From positions 34,570 through 98,569 of the forward strand of contig JALJEE010001688.1 in assembly GCA_023231475.1 (NCBI GenBank): a DNA stretch of 64,000 nucleotides. Direction: 5' to 3'. Origin of the DNA: Seison nebaliae. Its lineage: Eukaryota > Rotifera > Pararotatoria > Seisonacea > Seisonidae. Shown in pieces: positions 16,199 through 28,404 of this stretch (positions are counted from its first letter, which is position 1; every line of letters begins with the position of its first letter). The notes under the pieces were generated by a model that saw only the letters and a program-made list of their open reading frames with translations, ran no database searches and was not told the origin of the DNA. A program made the position numbers and the translations under genes.

Positions 16199-19100
16199 TT
16201 AACGGAAATGAAAACGGATTATTTTTTGGAGACAAATTGTTGTATCCACAATTAGATTGATCGTCTTTCGTTGATAGTCAACAGTTGATTCTAATTCAAT
16301 CCATTTAACTCCGAAATTGCAAGTAAATTTAATTTTTATCTGCAATTGATCAATCGAATATTTCGGATTGTTAAGAATTATTGGAAAATGGAGAGCAACT
16401 TCTGGAGTAAGGAATGATAGAAAAAGTTTGAAAAGAAAAAACAACCTTTTTCCTTTAATTGCCAAATTGAATAGAATAGAGAATATTTTGGTATGACATA
16501 ACCTTGTTCATTAAATATGATTTTCTCTTCTATCCATATCTCGTCCTTCTTCGGAAGTGGAAACACATTATTAAGGTAACAACTGCTACCACTGTCAAGA
16601 AATGCATTATTCCTTGACACTGACACTTGCGAATCAGAACAAAAACATCCAATTAATGGGATTGGATCAACTGCACAAAAACCGAGATTCGAACATAAAT
16701 CTTTCTGTTTACATTTGTTCGTGTATAACATCTTTCCCAAAGACCACTCGGCAAATTCGGCCGATGAAATCGTTGAAGAAAATTCTCTCCAACGTAATTG
16801 GACTATGGAATCAGATTGAACATTTATCAACGACGAAATATTCCATGAATACATTTCCCACTTCGTCGAACTTGTAAAATTATGTAATCTCTTAAATTTC
16901 TCATTATTTATCGATATTTCAAATGATAAACATTCTTTCCTACTATCATTAACGTTAAATAACAACTAATAATTTTTCATTAAATTAACTAAAATTTAAA
17001 TTCAAATCAAATTCAAACTTTGAATTGAAGAATATGATTTGGGGTCAGTATTAATTGTTTTGTAACAAAAAATCGAGTTCTTCTATTAACCGTTATATTT
17101 TCTTTACCGAAATTCAATTGAGGTTCTCTGAAATTAATAATTTTCATGAAATTATAAGAAATAAAATGAAAAACCTTAAATATGAATTCAACACATCTAA
17201 ATTGTTCAGCTTACCGAAATCTGAGTTCAATGGTTGTCCGTTGATATTGGTTGAATTGAACAACTCAGTCCTTCCGATCGAATAGAAATTATCCAAAATA
17301 GTTTCTACAAAAAACTCTTTTGATCTTTTTATTGGTATAAATTCAATATAATAATTTGAAATTGACATCAGGTCGATATCCAATAAATTTAATTCATCAT
17401 CATATCGTTCAATTTCTATAATTAAACGATTCCAATTTCTCTTCCATTCATTGGACATGGAATCGATCGAATACTCAAATTCTACTATCAACGAACAATT
17501 TTCTGATGGATCTGATTCAAATGTTTCTTCTTTTATCTGGAATTTCGCTTCTTTTCGATGATTTTCCATAAAAATGTTTATTTTCAATCTTAATTCATTT
17601 AATTCATCACAAATCGAATTACAAACATCATCAAATTCCAAATGGAATTTAAGAGATTGGTAGTGAATGAATTGAATGAATTTCGTTACTAATCTCTTCT
17701 GGTGGGAGGATAACGGTTTATAGAAATTCTCCACCAGAACATTCCGCAAATTTTCATTCATGAAACTTATTTGTGGAAAATATAAATCGTTTGATAACAA
17801 TTGTCCAATTCTTCGGATTTTTCGTCCGCTGCTTCCTCCGATTGACAAATTTTTTATTTTAAATAACTTCATTGGATGTAGTAAAATCCATCGAAGACGG
17901 AAAAACTGGTTACTCTTCTGAAAATGTTGTTGATTGATTAATATTCTATATTTCTCAATAGCATGCTTCCTTGGATATAATGATGTTAATGTTTTCCATT
18001 TTAAATCGTCTAGTTGAAATTCCAAAAGAATGATATCCAATTTATTGAGTGGTAATCCATTTTGGTTCAAATAAATATCGAATGAAATGGTCAAATTATT
18101 CGATTTGTTCTTTTCAAATTTATCATATAATAAACTGAAAATATTGGATGTTCTTAAAAGAAATCGATTGAGATTATTTGAAGAAGATAATTTGGAAAAG
18201 ATATTCATTTCTGATGTAGGAGATTTTCCACAAATTTTCTCTTTTGTATAATCAGTTAATTCTGCAGTTACACATTTATCATTAACAATTCTCCTCTCAA
18301 ACAAATATAAGTTCAGTTTGGTAGTCGATATCCAAATTTTTTCAACAGGAGTATTTTTTGTTTGAATTTCAATTTCCTTCAGTTTCCATTTGTTTCCATG
18401 ATCTAGATGTTACACGAATATGTAATAAGAGAAAAATAAAAAAAAAATAGAAAACTCATTAAATTGTTAAATTTCTGTTGAATTTTCAGATGATAAACAG
18501 TTGAATCTTTAAATTGTTTTTCCTCATTCAACAATGATTGTACGATGACCAACAAAACGGATTGATGGTCATTCGAATAAGAAACTTCATCAAACAATAT
18601 CCATTGAAAGATGTTCGTGTCCGTTTTGTAAAACAACTGAAATGTTACATTCTCATCATTCTGATCATTCGAAATATCTATTTCAATGAATATTTTTCTA
18701 TAAAAAATTTTAGTTTAAACGTGTTTTAGAGAAATGGAGAACTTGAGAAAAAAGGAAGATAGATGATTCAATTCGAATAATCGATCACCCCATTGATCGC
18801 CAAAACATAAATCGTTGTTGAACGACGTAAATAAAGAAGATGAATCTCCACATTTTTTATTCATTTGAACTTCTTTATTGAAACATTTTCCATGTTTGAC
18901 ATGATAACCTCCCACCATATTACGGAATGAATTCATGTATTGATGTGATGTCTCAGAACGGAGTTGTATGAGTGTCGGTTCGGCTAAAGGAAGTTCATTG
19001 AACAGATAATTTTTCAATTCATTCTCCTTCTTGTTATTAACTAAACATTCAGAAGTTCTTGTATTCATAATGTTGAAATAAAACATAGTAACCTTGACTC

Positions 19101-21820
19101 AAAAAATTTTCGGTTACAAATTTTGTCGAATCGATTGAACATTTATTGCAGTAATTCAATTGGAATCGAATGTGCATCTTTGAGATAGAATTATTCCTGA
19201 AAATTTCGTTCATTTTTCAGATTAGAGGAATATCGTTTAACTTGAAGGAGAAAAGAAGATGAAATGTATTATTGAAACAGACAAATAAATTTTTATCGAT
19301 TCTCTGTAACTCTGAATAACGATCAACATCGTCCACAGACGAAATTACTTCAAATATAATTTGAGTGAAAGAGTATTGACAAAAATTTTCCATTTTACTC
19401 GAAATTTCCAAATAAACAAACTGGAAATTTCCACTAGTCAACTCATAAATGAAAGTCCTGTAGATATCGTTACCAATTCTTATGAGATTAAATGGTAATT
19501 CATTTGATAAATGTTCGATATGAAAGATTGGTGAATAAATCGATCTCTTTAGTTGATCTGGATGAAAGTTATGTAATTCCCAGATCGCTAAACTCTCAAA
19601 CTTGACAATCAATGAGTAATTCACTATTTCATCATTGTCACTCAATAATTTCACCGAATAATTCTTATTAACATCATTAAGCATCTCAGTCATTAGATAA
19701 TGGTTATTTTTTGAGGAAATAATACATTCTACTATTAATCGATTCCTTTCCTTTAACAAACATTGACTGATATCTGCAAAGAGGAATTTCTTCCAAATAT
19801 CACTAGTTTTCTGAAATTCGAATGAAATGTTCAACGAAATGAATTGTTGAAATTGAGTTGGATAAATTTGAAGATCAATACAAATATCATTCGAATCATT
19901 CTTCATTTGTTGAACGTAAATTCGGTTTCTTCCAATTATATCATATTCGTCAATGGGAATAAAATTCTCAATTTCCTAAAAGTGAAAAATCAATTGATAT
20001 CATATCATAAAAGACACTTACGAGATCGATATTAATACTCGAATTACTAATAATTTGCATGATTAAGTATAAATCATTGTCATCATTCCTTATTCGGAAA
20101 CATTCGTTGAATTCATAAGAGGTTTGGTTATCATTCCCATGGAAAATCAAGGATCGATATTGAGTGAAGAGTTGAAGGGAATGAAATGCATCATTAAATT
20201 CGATATGATAAAAGTGTTGTACAACATTTCGTATCATCAATTGAAATGAAGGATAATTATCAAACAGAACATCGAAATCGACTTTAAATAAATTTTCAAT
20301 ATCATCAAAAATCTGATTAGATGACTAACGACCCTTAATTAATTTCAATTCATCGATATGATTCATTTTCTGGTGATAAAAGAATCGATAATTTAAATTG
20401 GTAAAATTGTCGATTGATGATTTCATTGAGTCACCTACATTCACAAAAATATATTGCGAATTATCCGTTACAATGAGATCGGTTCCATTCTCAGAAGAAG
20501 ATTGATATTCCTCTGCCAATTGAGTATTATATGAATTACAAGAATGTCCTTCAAATAAATTGTCACATATACATTGGTTAGTGAGAGAACAATATCCACG
20601 AAATGAACATTTGTCTTCACATTTCCCCAATTGAACTGAACAGAATTTATCATTAAAAGGAAAATGAATAAAAATGTTTAACTTATCTTTAAATCAGAAA
20701 GTGGAATTTCAAACTCCAATTTTATCCCATCTCTTCTACATTTCTCATTTATCTCGAAATAATAATTATCACTAACAACCAGATATGAATGAAGAACGAT
20801 AAAATATAGAAAAAAGCAAACCGATATTGTCCCAAATATTCCAACTGAAATATATCTCCCAAATGTGAACAATAAACATGGAGATGTTGTTCGGCATCAA
20901 CATTTAGAAATATATTCTCCGAAACTGACGACAAATTGTAAATTGATGACGTGCGTTGACTTTCATCCTAATTCAATTGAAATGATTTTATAGTAATTTA
21001 ATGAAACTGGTATAGATCGTAAAGAACAAGGAGTTTCGTCATTATAAATTATTGGAGAACTAAAATTATTTATTCTGTGAGTGTGTTGAAAAGAATTCAA
21101 TTGGAAATTATATTGTCCCACAATATTCTTTAAATGAATTATTCTTGGAATTGTTGTAGGTTTAATGAGCATTCGGAAACAAAATTCAATTTTGTTCAAT
21201 CCTCCATTTTTATGAATTGGAATGATGTAATGACATTCATCAATTTTATTCCTGAATAATATTAAACATTGAATAAATAAACAGAAATATAGTAAAGAAA
21301 ACAAAGAAGTGCAATGGACTTCGAATGAAAGATCTTCATATTCAGTGCAGAAATCATTAGTTGATATTCCAAAAATAATTTCATCTTTTTTACTTGGAGA
21401 TTGCGGTAAAGTCAGATAATTCAACTCTACTAAAATATTGTCGATGTTCTCACCACGAACAAGATTACTTTCCTATTAACTCCCAAAATATTATTTGACA
21501 AATAAAATTCTATTAACCAGGAACATCGCCTCATCGATGTTCGATAAAATAAAATAAGAAGCATCAATGTTGTCATAATTCCATGGATAATCAATCCTGT
21601 AGATATTTAATTGTTAGTTATTGGAGGAAAGTATTGAAAAAGACAACCATAAATATTCAGAATGTTCCATATTAGTGAAATCATCAAAAAGACATGGCAA
21701 CTCTTCTGGGAAGATGAATTGATTAGAATATAAACTTTAATTGAGACTAATAAAATGGAAACTTCCTAATTGCAATCCAAAACTTATCATGATAACTGAT
21801 GATAAAATGAAAATTTTCAT
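16199..21820 (-). CDS. Reelin-like secreted protein, multi-exon
   Basis: The chosen start at 21820 gives a hydrophobic signal peptide (MKIFILSSVIMISFGLQLG). The first junctions resolve cleanly: exons 21763-21820, 21648-21705, 21518-21596 and one from 21472, with introns of 45-57 nt. Downstream there is an EGF-like module near 20.53-20.63 kb (CEDKCSFRGYC, then CICD) and a second Cys-rich module near 16.60-16.75 kb. Between them are blocks resembling reelin subrepeats: a 'LLEFQLDDLKWKTL' strand matching the family's 'LLQYSxDxGxxW' pattern, and 'FRLRW' matching 'TRFRW'. Reelin is a large extracellular guidance glycoprotein built from such repeats around EGF modules. I see no F-spondin/reeler domain, and the protein looks about half the usual length. 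One junction at about 21.2-21.3 kb does not keep frame by eye, and the last exon, ending at 16199, may not be terminal. The family call is moderate: sequence is very divergent, and it could be another EGF plus beta-sandwich protein. Confidence 0.5.
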
Positions 21821-22034
21821 TTTTCAAATTTTATTAATCGAAAACGAAATGAAAAGAAATAATAGTATAATGATAAATTCTTGAATGTAGCTCTGCACTA
21901 ATCGAACATAAAGACGATACTCAATAAACAAATTATAAAATGGCCAAATAAATTCTCTATACAAAGAAAGGAATTGGCGATGGAGATTGAGAAATGATTG
22001 ATGAATTCCATCTGTGATTCGTTGTCGGAAATAT

Positions 22035-23189
22035 TTATGTTTTTCTTTCACACTTATTTTTTAAGTAATTCGTAATTGTGTTAGGAATGCGTTCCATACA
22101 TTTCTCCCAAATCTTCTCATCTCTACAGAAGAGTACTCCACCCAAATTATGAGCATTGTCAATCTTGGTAGAATAAGAATATAATTTTCCTTCAAGATCT
22201 GTCATCTTTCCACCTAGAGCCATCGTAAACGCTTCGATTGCACAAGTATCCCAACGTTTAGTACCAATACAAGCATGAACATAAACATCTGCTTTCCCTT
22301 CCAGTACACTTAGTCCCTGCCCATTGAACGATAATTAATTTTGTTAACTGAAATGGGAAAATGGGAACTTTATTTCCAGCTCCACCCATCGATAGAGTTT
22401 TAGTTGGAGCAATGGCTTCTTTGCATAAATTCGTAATTTCTGATTGATGAGATTTTGTTTGAGTTAAAATTAATTCAGAATCCTTTTCTTTTGTTCGTGG
22501 CAATGGATTTAATCCAACCGTTTCTTAAAAATATTATGAAGAAATTCGATGAAAAATTAATTGAAATGACAAAATTAAAATAAACTTCCGCCAACGATCG
22601 ACCATAAAGTTCTCGAAGTTTTTCCTTCATTGAAGAATGGTTGGCAAATAATTCCAGCAATCGGTCGTTCATTATATGCCATACCAACTAAAATAGTTAC
22701 AGCCTCGTATTCGCCTGTAGTAAATTCACGTGTTGCATCTAATGGATCGACCCAAATATGAATCTAAATTTGAACATATTATGAGAAAAAAAATGGAAAG
22801 AAGAGAATCAACATCTTCTTCATTCAATTCCAAGAGATTTTTAGGACAATTTTCTTTTAAAATGTCTTCGTCTTTCGAAGTACAAATTAAACGATCATCA
22901 ATCTTATTATAGTCCACGTCCAAATCCTGTGAAAATGGTTATAATTGAAATGGATGGAAATAAGGAAAATAACTTCTTCTCCACGAATATTGACTTTATT
23001 GAATGATTTGAGAATGGATGCCATAATACATTGTTGGGCTAAACGATCTGCTTCTGTTTGATAATCTTTGATTCCTTTCTCTACAATCTTCAAGTTGCCA
23101 CTAATCATCACATCACGTACGAGTTCAGAAGACCGCTTCACTGCATTTACACTCAACGCCAACAGATTTAGAAAAGTAGATCGACTCAT
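22035..23189 (-). CDS. BPNT1: 3'(2'),5'-bisphosphate nucleotidase 1
   Basis: This cytosolic Mg-dependent phosphatase converts adenosine 3',5'-bisphosphate (PAP) to AMP, clearing the by-product of sulfation; the family is lithium-sensitive. Five exons keep frame: 22974-23189, 22813-22926, 22586-22763, 22369-22523 and 22035-22316. They give 314 residues against about 308 in human. Visible family blocks are 'DYQTEADRLAQ', 'RGEE' (metal ligand) closing exon 1, 'WVDPLDATREF', 'GGAGNK' and 'KRWDTCA..ALGGKMTDL'. The metal-binding DPLDGT motif reads DPLDAT here. The last four residues before the stop are Cys-Glu-Arg-Lys-Thr-like and unconserved. The stop lies 215 nt upstream of the reelin-like start on the same strand. 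The missing N-terminal membrane anchor and the WDTCA block favour BPNT1 over the Golgi paralogue BPNT2, despite the DAT variant. Confidence 0.88.
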
Positions 23190-24206
23190 TGTTTATTCCA
23201 ATGTTTTATCTCCCCCAATGCACAATAATTTATTATATATTATTGAAATTTCCCTTACGTAATATGAAGGACAAAATGACAGGAGGAAATCGAAGACAAT
23301 AGATGACGAAGGCTCTCCATTTAAATATTCTCATAACTTTCTAAATTTCTCTTTTAACATAAAATATGGGAATTTTTCATTTTCAAATTAAATTTTTGGA
23401 TTTATCGCCAATAACGACGATGACTGACCAATTAATACGATTAAAAACTATAATCAATCAGTCTTAAATTTTGACTATAATATATTTTAATAACTTTTCA
23501 TAAATATAAAATGAAATTATACTGCAACAGTTACTTCAAAGTTTATCGAAATTACATAATTGTTTCTTTCATGGTTTATAATCGTTCGACTGATAATAAT
23601 CTGTTCATCTTTGACTAACAATATGTCTTTTAATGAATATGTATAATAATATTTGAAGAATAACATATTCTAATAATATGTACTTAGGCACGAAGTAAGA
23701 AATAATCTCCTACTGACTATGTTATGAAAACAGAGTAAGTTTTAGGAAACAAATACTGACTTTGATTAATGAACAATTAATTGCTTAATTAAATTCCTAT
23801 TGGAAGAAAGATAGTGTAGTTGTGAAATATGAACTATAGACAATTCGGAGACTACCTAATACCTAAAACATACTATCTATAGTGTAGATGTTGTATAGAC
23901 TAAGATGACGACACTTATCATGTTTTATATTTATCAAATTTCCACATTAGATTGTCACCTTATAGTCGGTTGACATATGATAAAACACATACGTATGATA
24001 ATGTCATATATGATTAAAAGATGAATAAATGTTCAACATGTTATTCAATCGATTTCGATGTGAAATGAATTGATAGTCGATGAAAAGTATTGGAATTCAT
24101 ATCACAGTGTTGCTGGTAAAACGAAGAAAGAAATAGACTTCTTGATAAATGGAGAGAATTGTTTGATTTTTGATTCACTATTGAACAAAATAAAAATTTT
24201 GAAGCA
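23190..24206. other. Intergenic, no gene seen
   Basis: About 1 kb of AT-rich sequence between the BPNT1 start and the TEX10/Ipi1-like stop, both on minus. It should hold the BPNT1 promoter and the 3' flank of the upstream gene. I see no exon-like frame. Confidence 0.6.
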
Positions 24207-25817
24207 TTAAAAGAAAAATATGAAACTTGTTAGCAATAAAATTCTTTCTAAAAATTTCAAAGACTCGGATGAATTTGTTGAAATGATTTGGAATCGAAGA
24301 AACTCCAATACAAAATCCGGAATTTCATTAATAAACTTTTTTTCAGATACAAAATTTCTGATTGTTTCGAATACTTGTTTATTGGCTATATTGATCTGTT
24401 TGTTTCCTCCGAACAGATCCTTCTCTGACAAATTTCGTAATATACTTAAATGAAACGATACGATTCTCTCAAGTTGTGAGGAATATTTTATTAGGAATTC
24501 CTTCAATTCACGTTTCCAATTGTCGATGATTCGATCTTTACTAATTTTCGTTTGCAAATCAAATAAATCTCCAAATCGTTTTATTGATGTTCCAAGATCG
24601 ACGTTATTACAAATCAGATCGATTTGTAAAGATGAAGTTAGATTTTTTATAATTTCATCTAATGACGTTCTTCGATCATCATCCACTTGAATATATAAAT
24701 TAGTCAGTTGATCTAATAGAATAAATTTTGAATTTTCATCTAATTTTTCGAGATGAATTCCATCGAATAATTTCTCGATAATTTTCATTGATCTCGTCCA
24801 ATAACATTTAACTCGATCATAAGTAATTTGGATGAAACGAATGAAAGTTTGAAGAGTTGAGAAATATTCGAAAATCTCATGAATTTCCATTTCAAATTTC
24901 TCAAAGAAAATTATTGTAAATTGAACAAATCGTCGATAAATAATCTCGTTATCTTCCACATTTGCATTCTCCTTCTTGTTGTAATTAGAAGAAGAGAATA
25001 AATTCTGTTGAATAATTTTTGCAGTGAGGAATTGTTGTCGAATATGATGAGATGAGGAAGAATGACGATTGAAAATCGTTTGAAGGAAATTGAAATAATC
25101 TTTGCAAATTTCAATAAAATACAATTCGTCCTTCTTTCCACGATTATCCGCTACTGAACGATGAAACTTTTCCAACATTTTCATATCTTGTGTCTCATTC
25201 AAATTAAATGAGAGAGGAAATTTTGAATTAATTTTTAGAATAATTCGAACAACAACTGATCGACGTAACGAATTGTCGTCAGCTAACGCGATTCGTATAT
25301 AACTCTTTAGAATAACATTCGTCATATTCAATTGTTCGATACGATCGATCAATTCGACAATTGACAAATAGTTTAAATGAATAAATTCCATCGATCTACC
25401 ACTAACCAGAATTGATTTTGTCAATTCTTGCTCTTTCAATTTCCCTGTACAATTCAATAGTCTTTCTAGCCATTTCGATGAATTACTCGTCAAATGATTT
25501 TTAAAATTTTCCATTATTTTATTCTCATCATCTTCTTTCAACATCTGAATCAATTGGAAGAATAAACGATGTGAATCGATTTTACCGTTGAGTGAAACAT
25601 GATCCAATCGAGACAAAACGTGTTTCTCGATTAACGTTTGAAATTGTGAGAATTCCTCTCCATTCTCTTTCAAATCTTTCAACAAAGAAGACAAAGTTTG
25701 ATCGACATTCAACGATCTCGATCTTACCACTGGAATAGTTTTGTTCACATCTTTTTGAACTTTTCTTCCCAATCTGATTTTCTTTCGCTTAAAATCTTTC
25801 CTCGATTTCTTACCCAT
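24207..25817 (-). CDS. TEX10/Ipi1-like ribosome-biogenesis protein (tentative)
   Basis: A single open frame of 536 residues begins with a very basic N-terminus (MGKKSRKDFKRKKIRLGRKV) and continues with 'RSRSLNVDQTLSSLL'. This resembles the start of Ipi1/TEX10 proteins, which have a 'DFxKxKLKVGKKKPK' block followed by an armadillo-like helical region. Ipi1/TEX10 is part of the Rix1/PELP1 complex that matures pre-60S ribosomal particles in the nucleolus. The rest is helical and rich in Leu, Ile and Lys with no motif I can fix. Length falls between yeast Ipi1 (about 330) and human TEX10 (about 930). It is divergent from RWDD1, with only 161 nt between the two start codons. The assignment rests mainly on the N-terminus. 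Confidence 0.45.
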   Translation of the reverse strand: MGKKSRKDFKRKKIRLGRKVQKDVNKTIPVVRSRSLNVDQTLSSLLKDLKENGEEFSQFQTLIEKHVLSRLDHVSLNGKIDSHRLFFQLIQMLKEDDENKIMENFKNHLTSNSSKWLERLLNCTGKLKEQELTKSILVSGRSMEFIHLNYLSIVELIDRIEQLNMTNVILKSYIRIALADDNSLRRSVVVRIILKINSKFPLSFNLNETQDMKMLEKFHRSVADNRGKKDELYFIEICKDYFNFLQTIFNRHSSSSHHIRQQFLTAKIIQQNLFSSSNYNKKENANVEDNEIIYRRFVQFTIIFFEKFEMEIHEIFEYFSTLQTFIRFIQITYDRVKCYWTRSMKIIEKLFDGIHLEKLDENSKFILLDQLTNLYIQVDDDRRTSLDEIIKNLTSSLQIDLICNNVDLGTSIKRFGDLFDLQTKISKDRIIDNWKRELKEFLIKYSSQLERIVSFHLSILRNLSEKDLFGGNKQINIANKQVFETIRNFVSEKKFINEIPDFVLEFLRFQIISTNSSESLKFLERILLLTSFIFFF

Positions 25818-25978
25818 TTCTTGAAAGGAACGTGCGAATTCTCTAAATTCATCATGAGCTTTTTATTCGATCTCAATTCGATTGTAAAATTATTCGAAAG
25901 AAATTCCAAAATTATAAAAAGAAAATAATTAGAAAATAATTAATAAGGATTTTTCAGGCCTTTGTTCTTGTGTGGGAA

Positions 25979-26629
25979 ATGAAAGAGGAAATCGAAGAAG
26001 AATTGGAAATGCTTCAATCGATGTATGATGAAAGTGAATTAGAAGTGAATGATAATGGCATTCTATTCCGTTTCAAAGAGAAGAAAAAACGAGTTTATGT
26101 CAGATTCGATTTTGGGGAAGATTATCCCGATACTCTCCCAACTATTGAAGTAACACAAGCGAATGTGAAACAAGATCATCAAAAAGTTTTATTAAAAGAA
26201 TTGATCAGATTGGGAGAGGAACTAATTGGAAATGCCATGTTGTATGATATGATAACATTCACTCAACAAAAATTGAAGGAACTTCTAAAACCGAAAGAGA
26301 ATATGAATAAAAAGAATTATGATGATGATGATGAGGAAGAAGAAATTGACAATTCAGCCCATTTCATCACAATCGATCAATTTCTTCAATGGAACAAGAA
26401 TTTCATTGCGGAGAAGGAAGCAGAAGAAGCTTTGAAATCTGAACGAGAACTCAAACTTATCTCTGACAAATTAACGGGAAAACAATTCTTTCTTCATCGT
26501 GAATTCAAAGACGATTTTGAAGACGATATCGATTTGACAACAGATGAAGACTTCCCTGAAATAGATCCATCACTTTATGATTTATCGTTAATCGAAAACG
26601 AATTGGAGAATTTTAACGAAAATGAATAA
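25979..26629 (+). CDS. RWDD1: RWD domain-containing protein 1 (DFRP2-type)
   Basis: The frame opens with 'MKEEIEEELEMLQSMYDESELEV', the classic beginning of an RWD domain. A 'DYPDTLPTIEV' segment follows, then an acidic linker, then the DFRP2 signature 'ITIDQFLQWNKNFIAE' and 'KLTGKQFF' with a strongly acidic C-terminus. Family members bind and stabilise the GTPase DRG2; yeast Gir2 does the same with Rbg2. Length is 216 residues against about 243 in human. I chose the ATG at 25979; the open frame runs a few codons upstream but without an ATG. A 'ttttcag' acceptor-like site at 25951-25957 suggests a 5' UTR intron or trans-splice site. The gene shares a short divergent promoter with the TEX10-like gene and is followed 169 nt later by the inositol monophosphatase on the same strand. 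Confidence 0.85.
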   Translation: MKEEIEEELEMLQSMYDESELEVNDNGILFRFKEKKKRVYVRFDFGEDYPDTLPTIEVTQANVKQDHQKVLLKELIRLGEELIGNAMLYDMITFTQQKLKELLKPKENMNKKNYDDDDEEEEIDNSAHFITIDQFLQWNKNFIAEKEAEEALKSERELKLISDKLTGKQFFLHREFKDDFEDDIDLTTDEDFPEIDPSLYDLSLIENELENFNENE

Positions 26630-26798
26630 TAATTCTTGAATTATTTCTTTCTCTCATTTTCGTCATCATAACATCGTTGTATTATTAATATGTTTTGATG
26701 AAATGATTAAAAATAAGTAGCTTAACTGAAAATAAAAAAAATTGTAAAGAAGATTTTCCGAATTATTAATTTTCTTCCCAATTCATTTTCTTGTTGAA

Positions 26799-27758
26799 AT
26801 GGATTTGAATGAATTATTTAAATTTGCAATGACTATCATTGAGAATTGTCATATGGAATTTAAGAAAGGTTTCCAAGAAATAAAGAATAAAAAAGTTCAT
26901 GTTGAAACGAAAGAATGTTTCGCTGACTTGGTGACAATTTATGATAGGAAAATTGAAGATTTATTACGAAATCAGATTTTGGAACGTTATCCAGAACATC
27001 GGTTATTTCCATTCAGGAATGTTCTATTTCATTCATATTTTAGAGTCATAGCAGAAGAAGATCAATCTGCTCGAAAATCGGATGATGCTCCCAAAAGTGA
27101 ATCGTCATCTGAATTATGGAATGGTGATCGATTTTTATGGATTATCGATCCGATCGATGGAACTTCCAATTATGTTCATGGTAATGAGAATTGTTGTATT
27201 TCTCTAGCAGTGGCAAAAAATCAAGAAGTTCGATAATTAATAATCATCATCATAAATGTTAGATTAAATTAGATTCTAATTGGAATCATCTCTTGTCCAC
27301 TCCGCAATGAGATATATTATGCACAAAAAGGACATGGAACTTTTTTGAATAAGAATAAATTGGAAAATGAATCAGGAGAAACGAAAAAGAATTTAATCGA
27401 TTCATTAATTATTGCTGAGTTGGGTAGCGGACGAGATGAAGAGAAGATTCGAAAGAAATTGGAGAACATTAGAAATATTTTACTTAATTCACATGGAATT
27501 CGTGCGTATGGAAGTTGTGCCATCAACATGTGTTTGGTGGCGAGTGGACAAGTTGATGGGATGGTGGAATTTGGTATTCACATTTGGGATATTGCTGCCG
27601 GTTTATTAATTTGTGAGGAAGCCGGTTGTCCAGTAACTGACACAGATTGTAATTCTCCACAATTATTGAAACGACGAATTCTCGTATCGAAATCATTCTC
27701 GTTAAATAAAGAGATTTCTTCGAAATTAATTCATCAAATACAATTTGAATCAGATTAA
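26799..27758 (+). CDS. IMPA1: Inositol monophosphatase
   Basis: This enzyme hydrolyses inositol monophosphates to free inositol, feeding phosphoinositide resynthesis; it is Mg-dependent and classically lithium-inhibited. Three exons keep frame: 26799-27001, 27044-27227 and 27273-27758, with introns of 42 and 45 nt, giving 290 residues (human about 277). All active-site blocks are present: 'VIAEED' in exon 2 (metal-binding Glu), 'WIIDPIDGTSNYVHG' (two metal Asp), 'AELGSGRDEE', and 'GIHIWDIAAG' (catalytic-pocket Asp). The second intron removes an in-frame stop, which supports the model. It sits 169 nt after RWDD1 and 150 nt before the bHLH gene. I cannot tell IMPA1 from IMPA2; the symbol marks the family. 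Confidence 0.9.
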
Positions 27759-27807
27759 CATAAACATAACTTGATTTCTTTTCACCCAATATATATAATA
27801 CCCAATA

Positions 27808-27860
27808 TAATAATAAATAATAATAATAATAATAATATTTCTCTCTCTCTCTATATATGT
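27808..27860. repeat. Microsatellite cluster in the 5' flank of the bHLH gene
   Basis: A TAA run followed directly by a short CT run and then TA dinucleotides, in the 150-nt gap before the bHLH start codon. It probably lies in the 5' UTR or promoter. Confidence 0.8.
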
Positions 27861-27908
27861 ATTTATATTTCCTTAATAGATTTATTATCAAATAAGATAA
27901 ATCGATAT

Positions 27909-28367
27909 ATGAATAGGAATTATGATCGATCATTTAGAGAAGACGAACGAATGTTGTCGGAAAAGACGATGAACACGTCTGATGTTTTCCCCAGAAATTT
28001 CAATTCTAACAACAAAGATTATTATCAGCCAATAAAGGAGAAAAATTCATGTCTAAATCAATCTTTTCCAATTTCAACTCAACAACATGAATCGACATCA
28101 AACGGAAATCTTTCATACTTCCAAGACGATCAATTGAACGGAAGTCAGAATTATTATCATAACCAGATTAAATCAGATCCATATCTGAATGCTTCTTCTA
28201 TTAACATGACAACAACGATTAGTCAAATAGACTCGGGTTATAATAATGGTATTTTGGAAGCGGACAATCCACCTCAATTTACGAACAACCAAATTAAAAT
28301 TAATCATTCCCAAAATAATAATTATTATGCAAGTCAATCAACATTCATGAATCCATATCAAATGGAC

Positions 28368-28404
<37 letters not shown>

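Noticed and set aside
21824-22051. 75-codon minus-strand frame between BPNT1 and the reelin-like gene
   Set aside because: It overlaps the BPNT1 end in another frame and lies upstream of the better reelin-like start, which has a signal peptide and consistent splicing.
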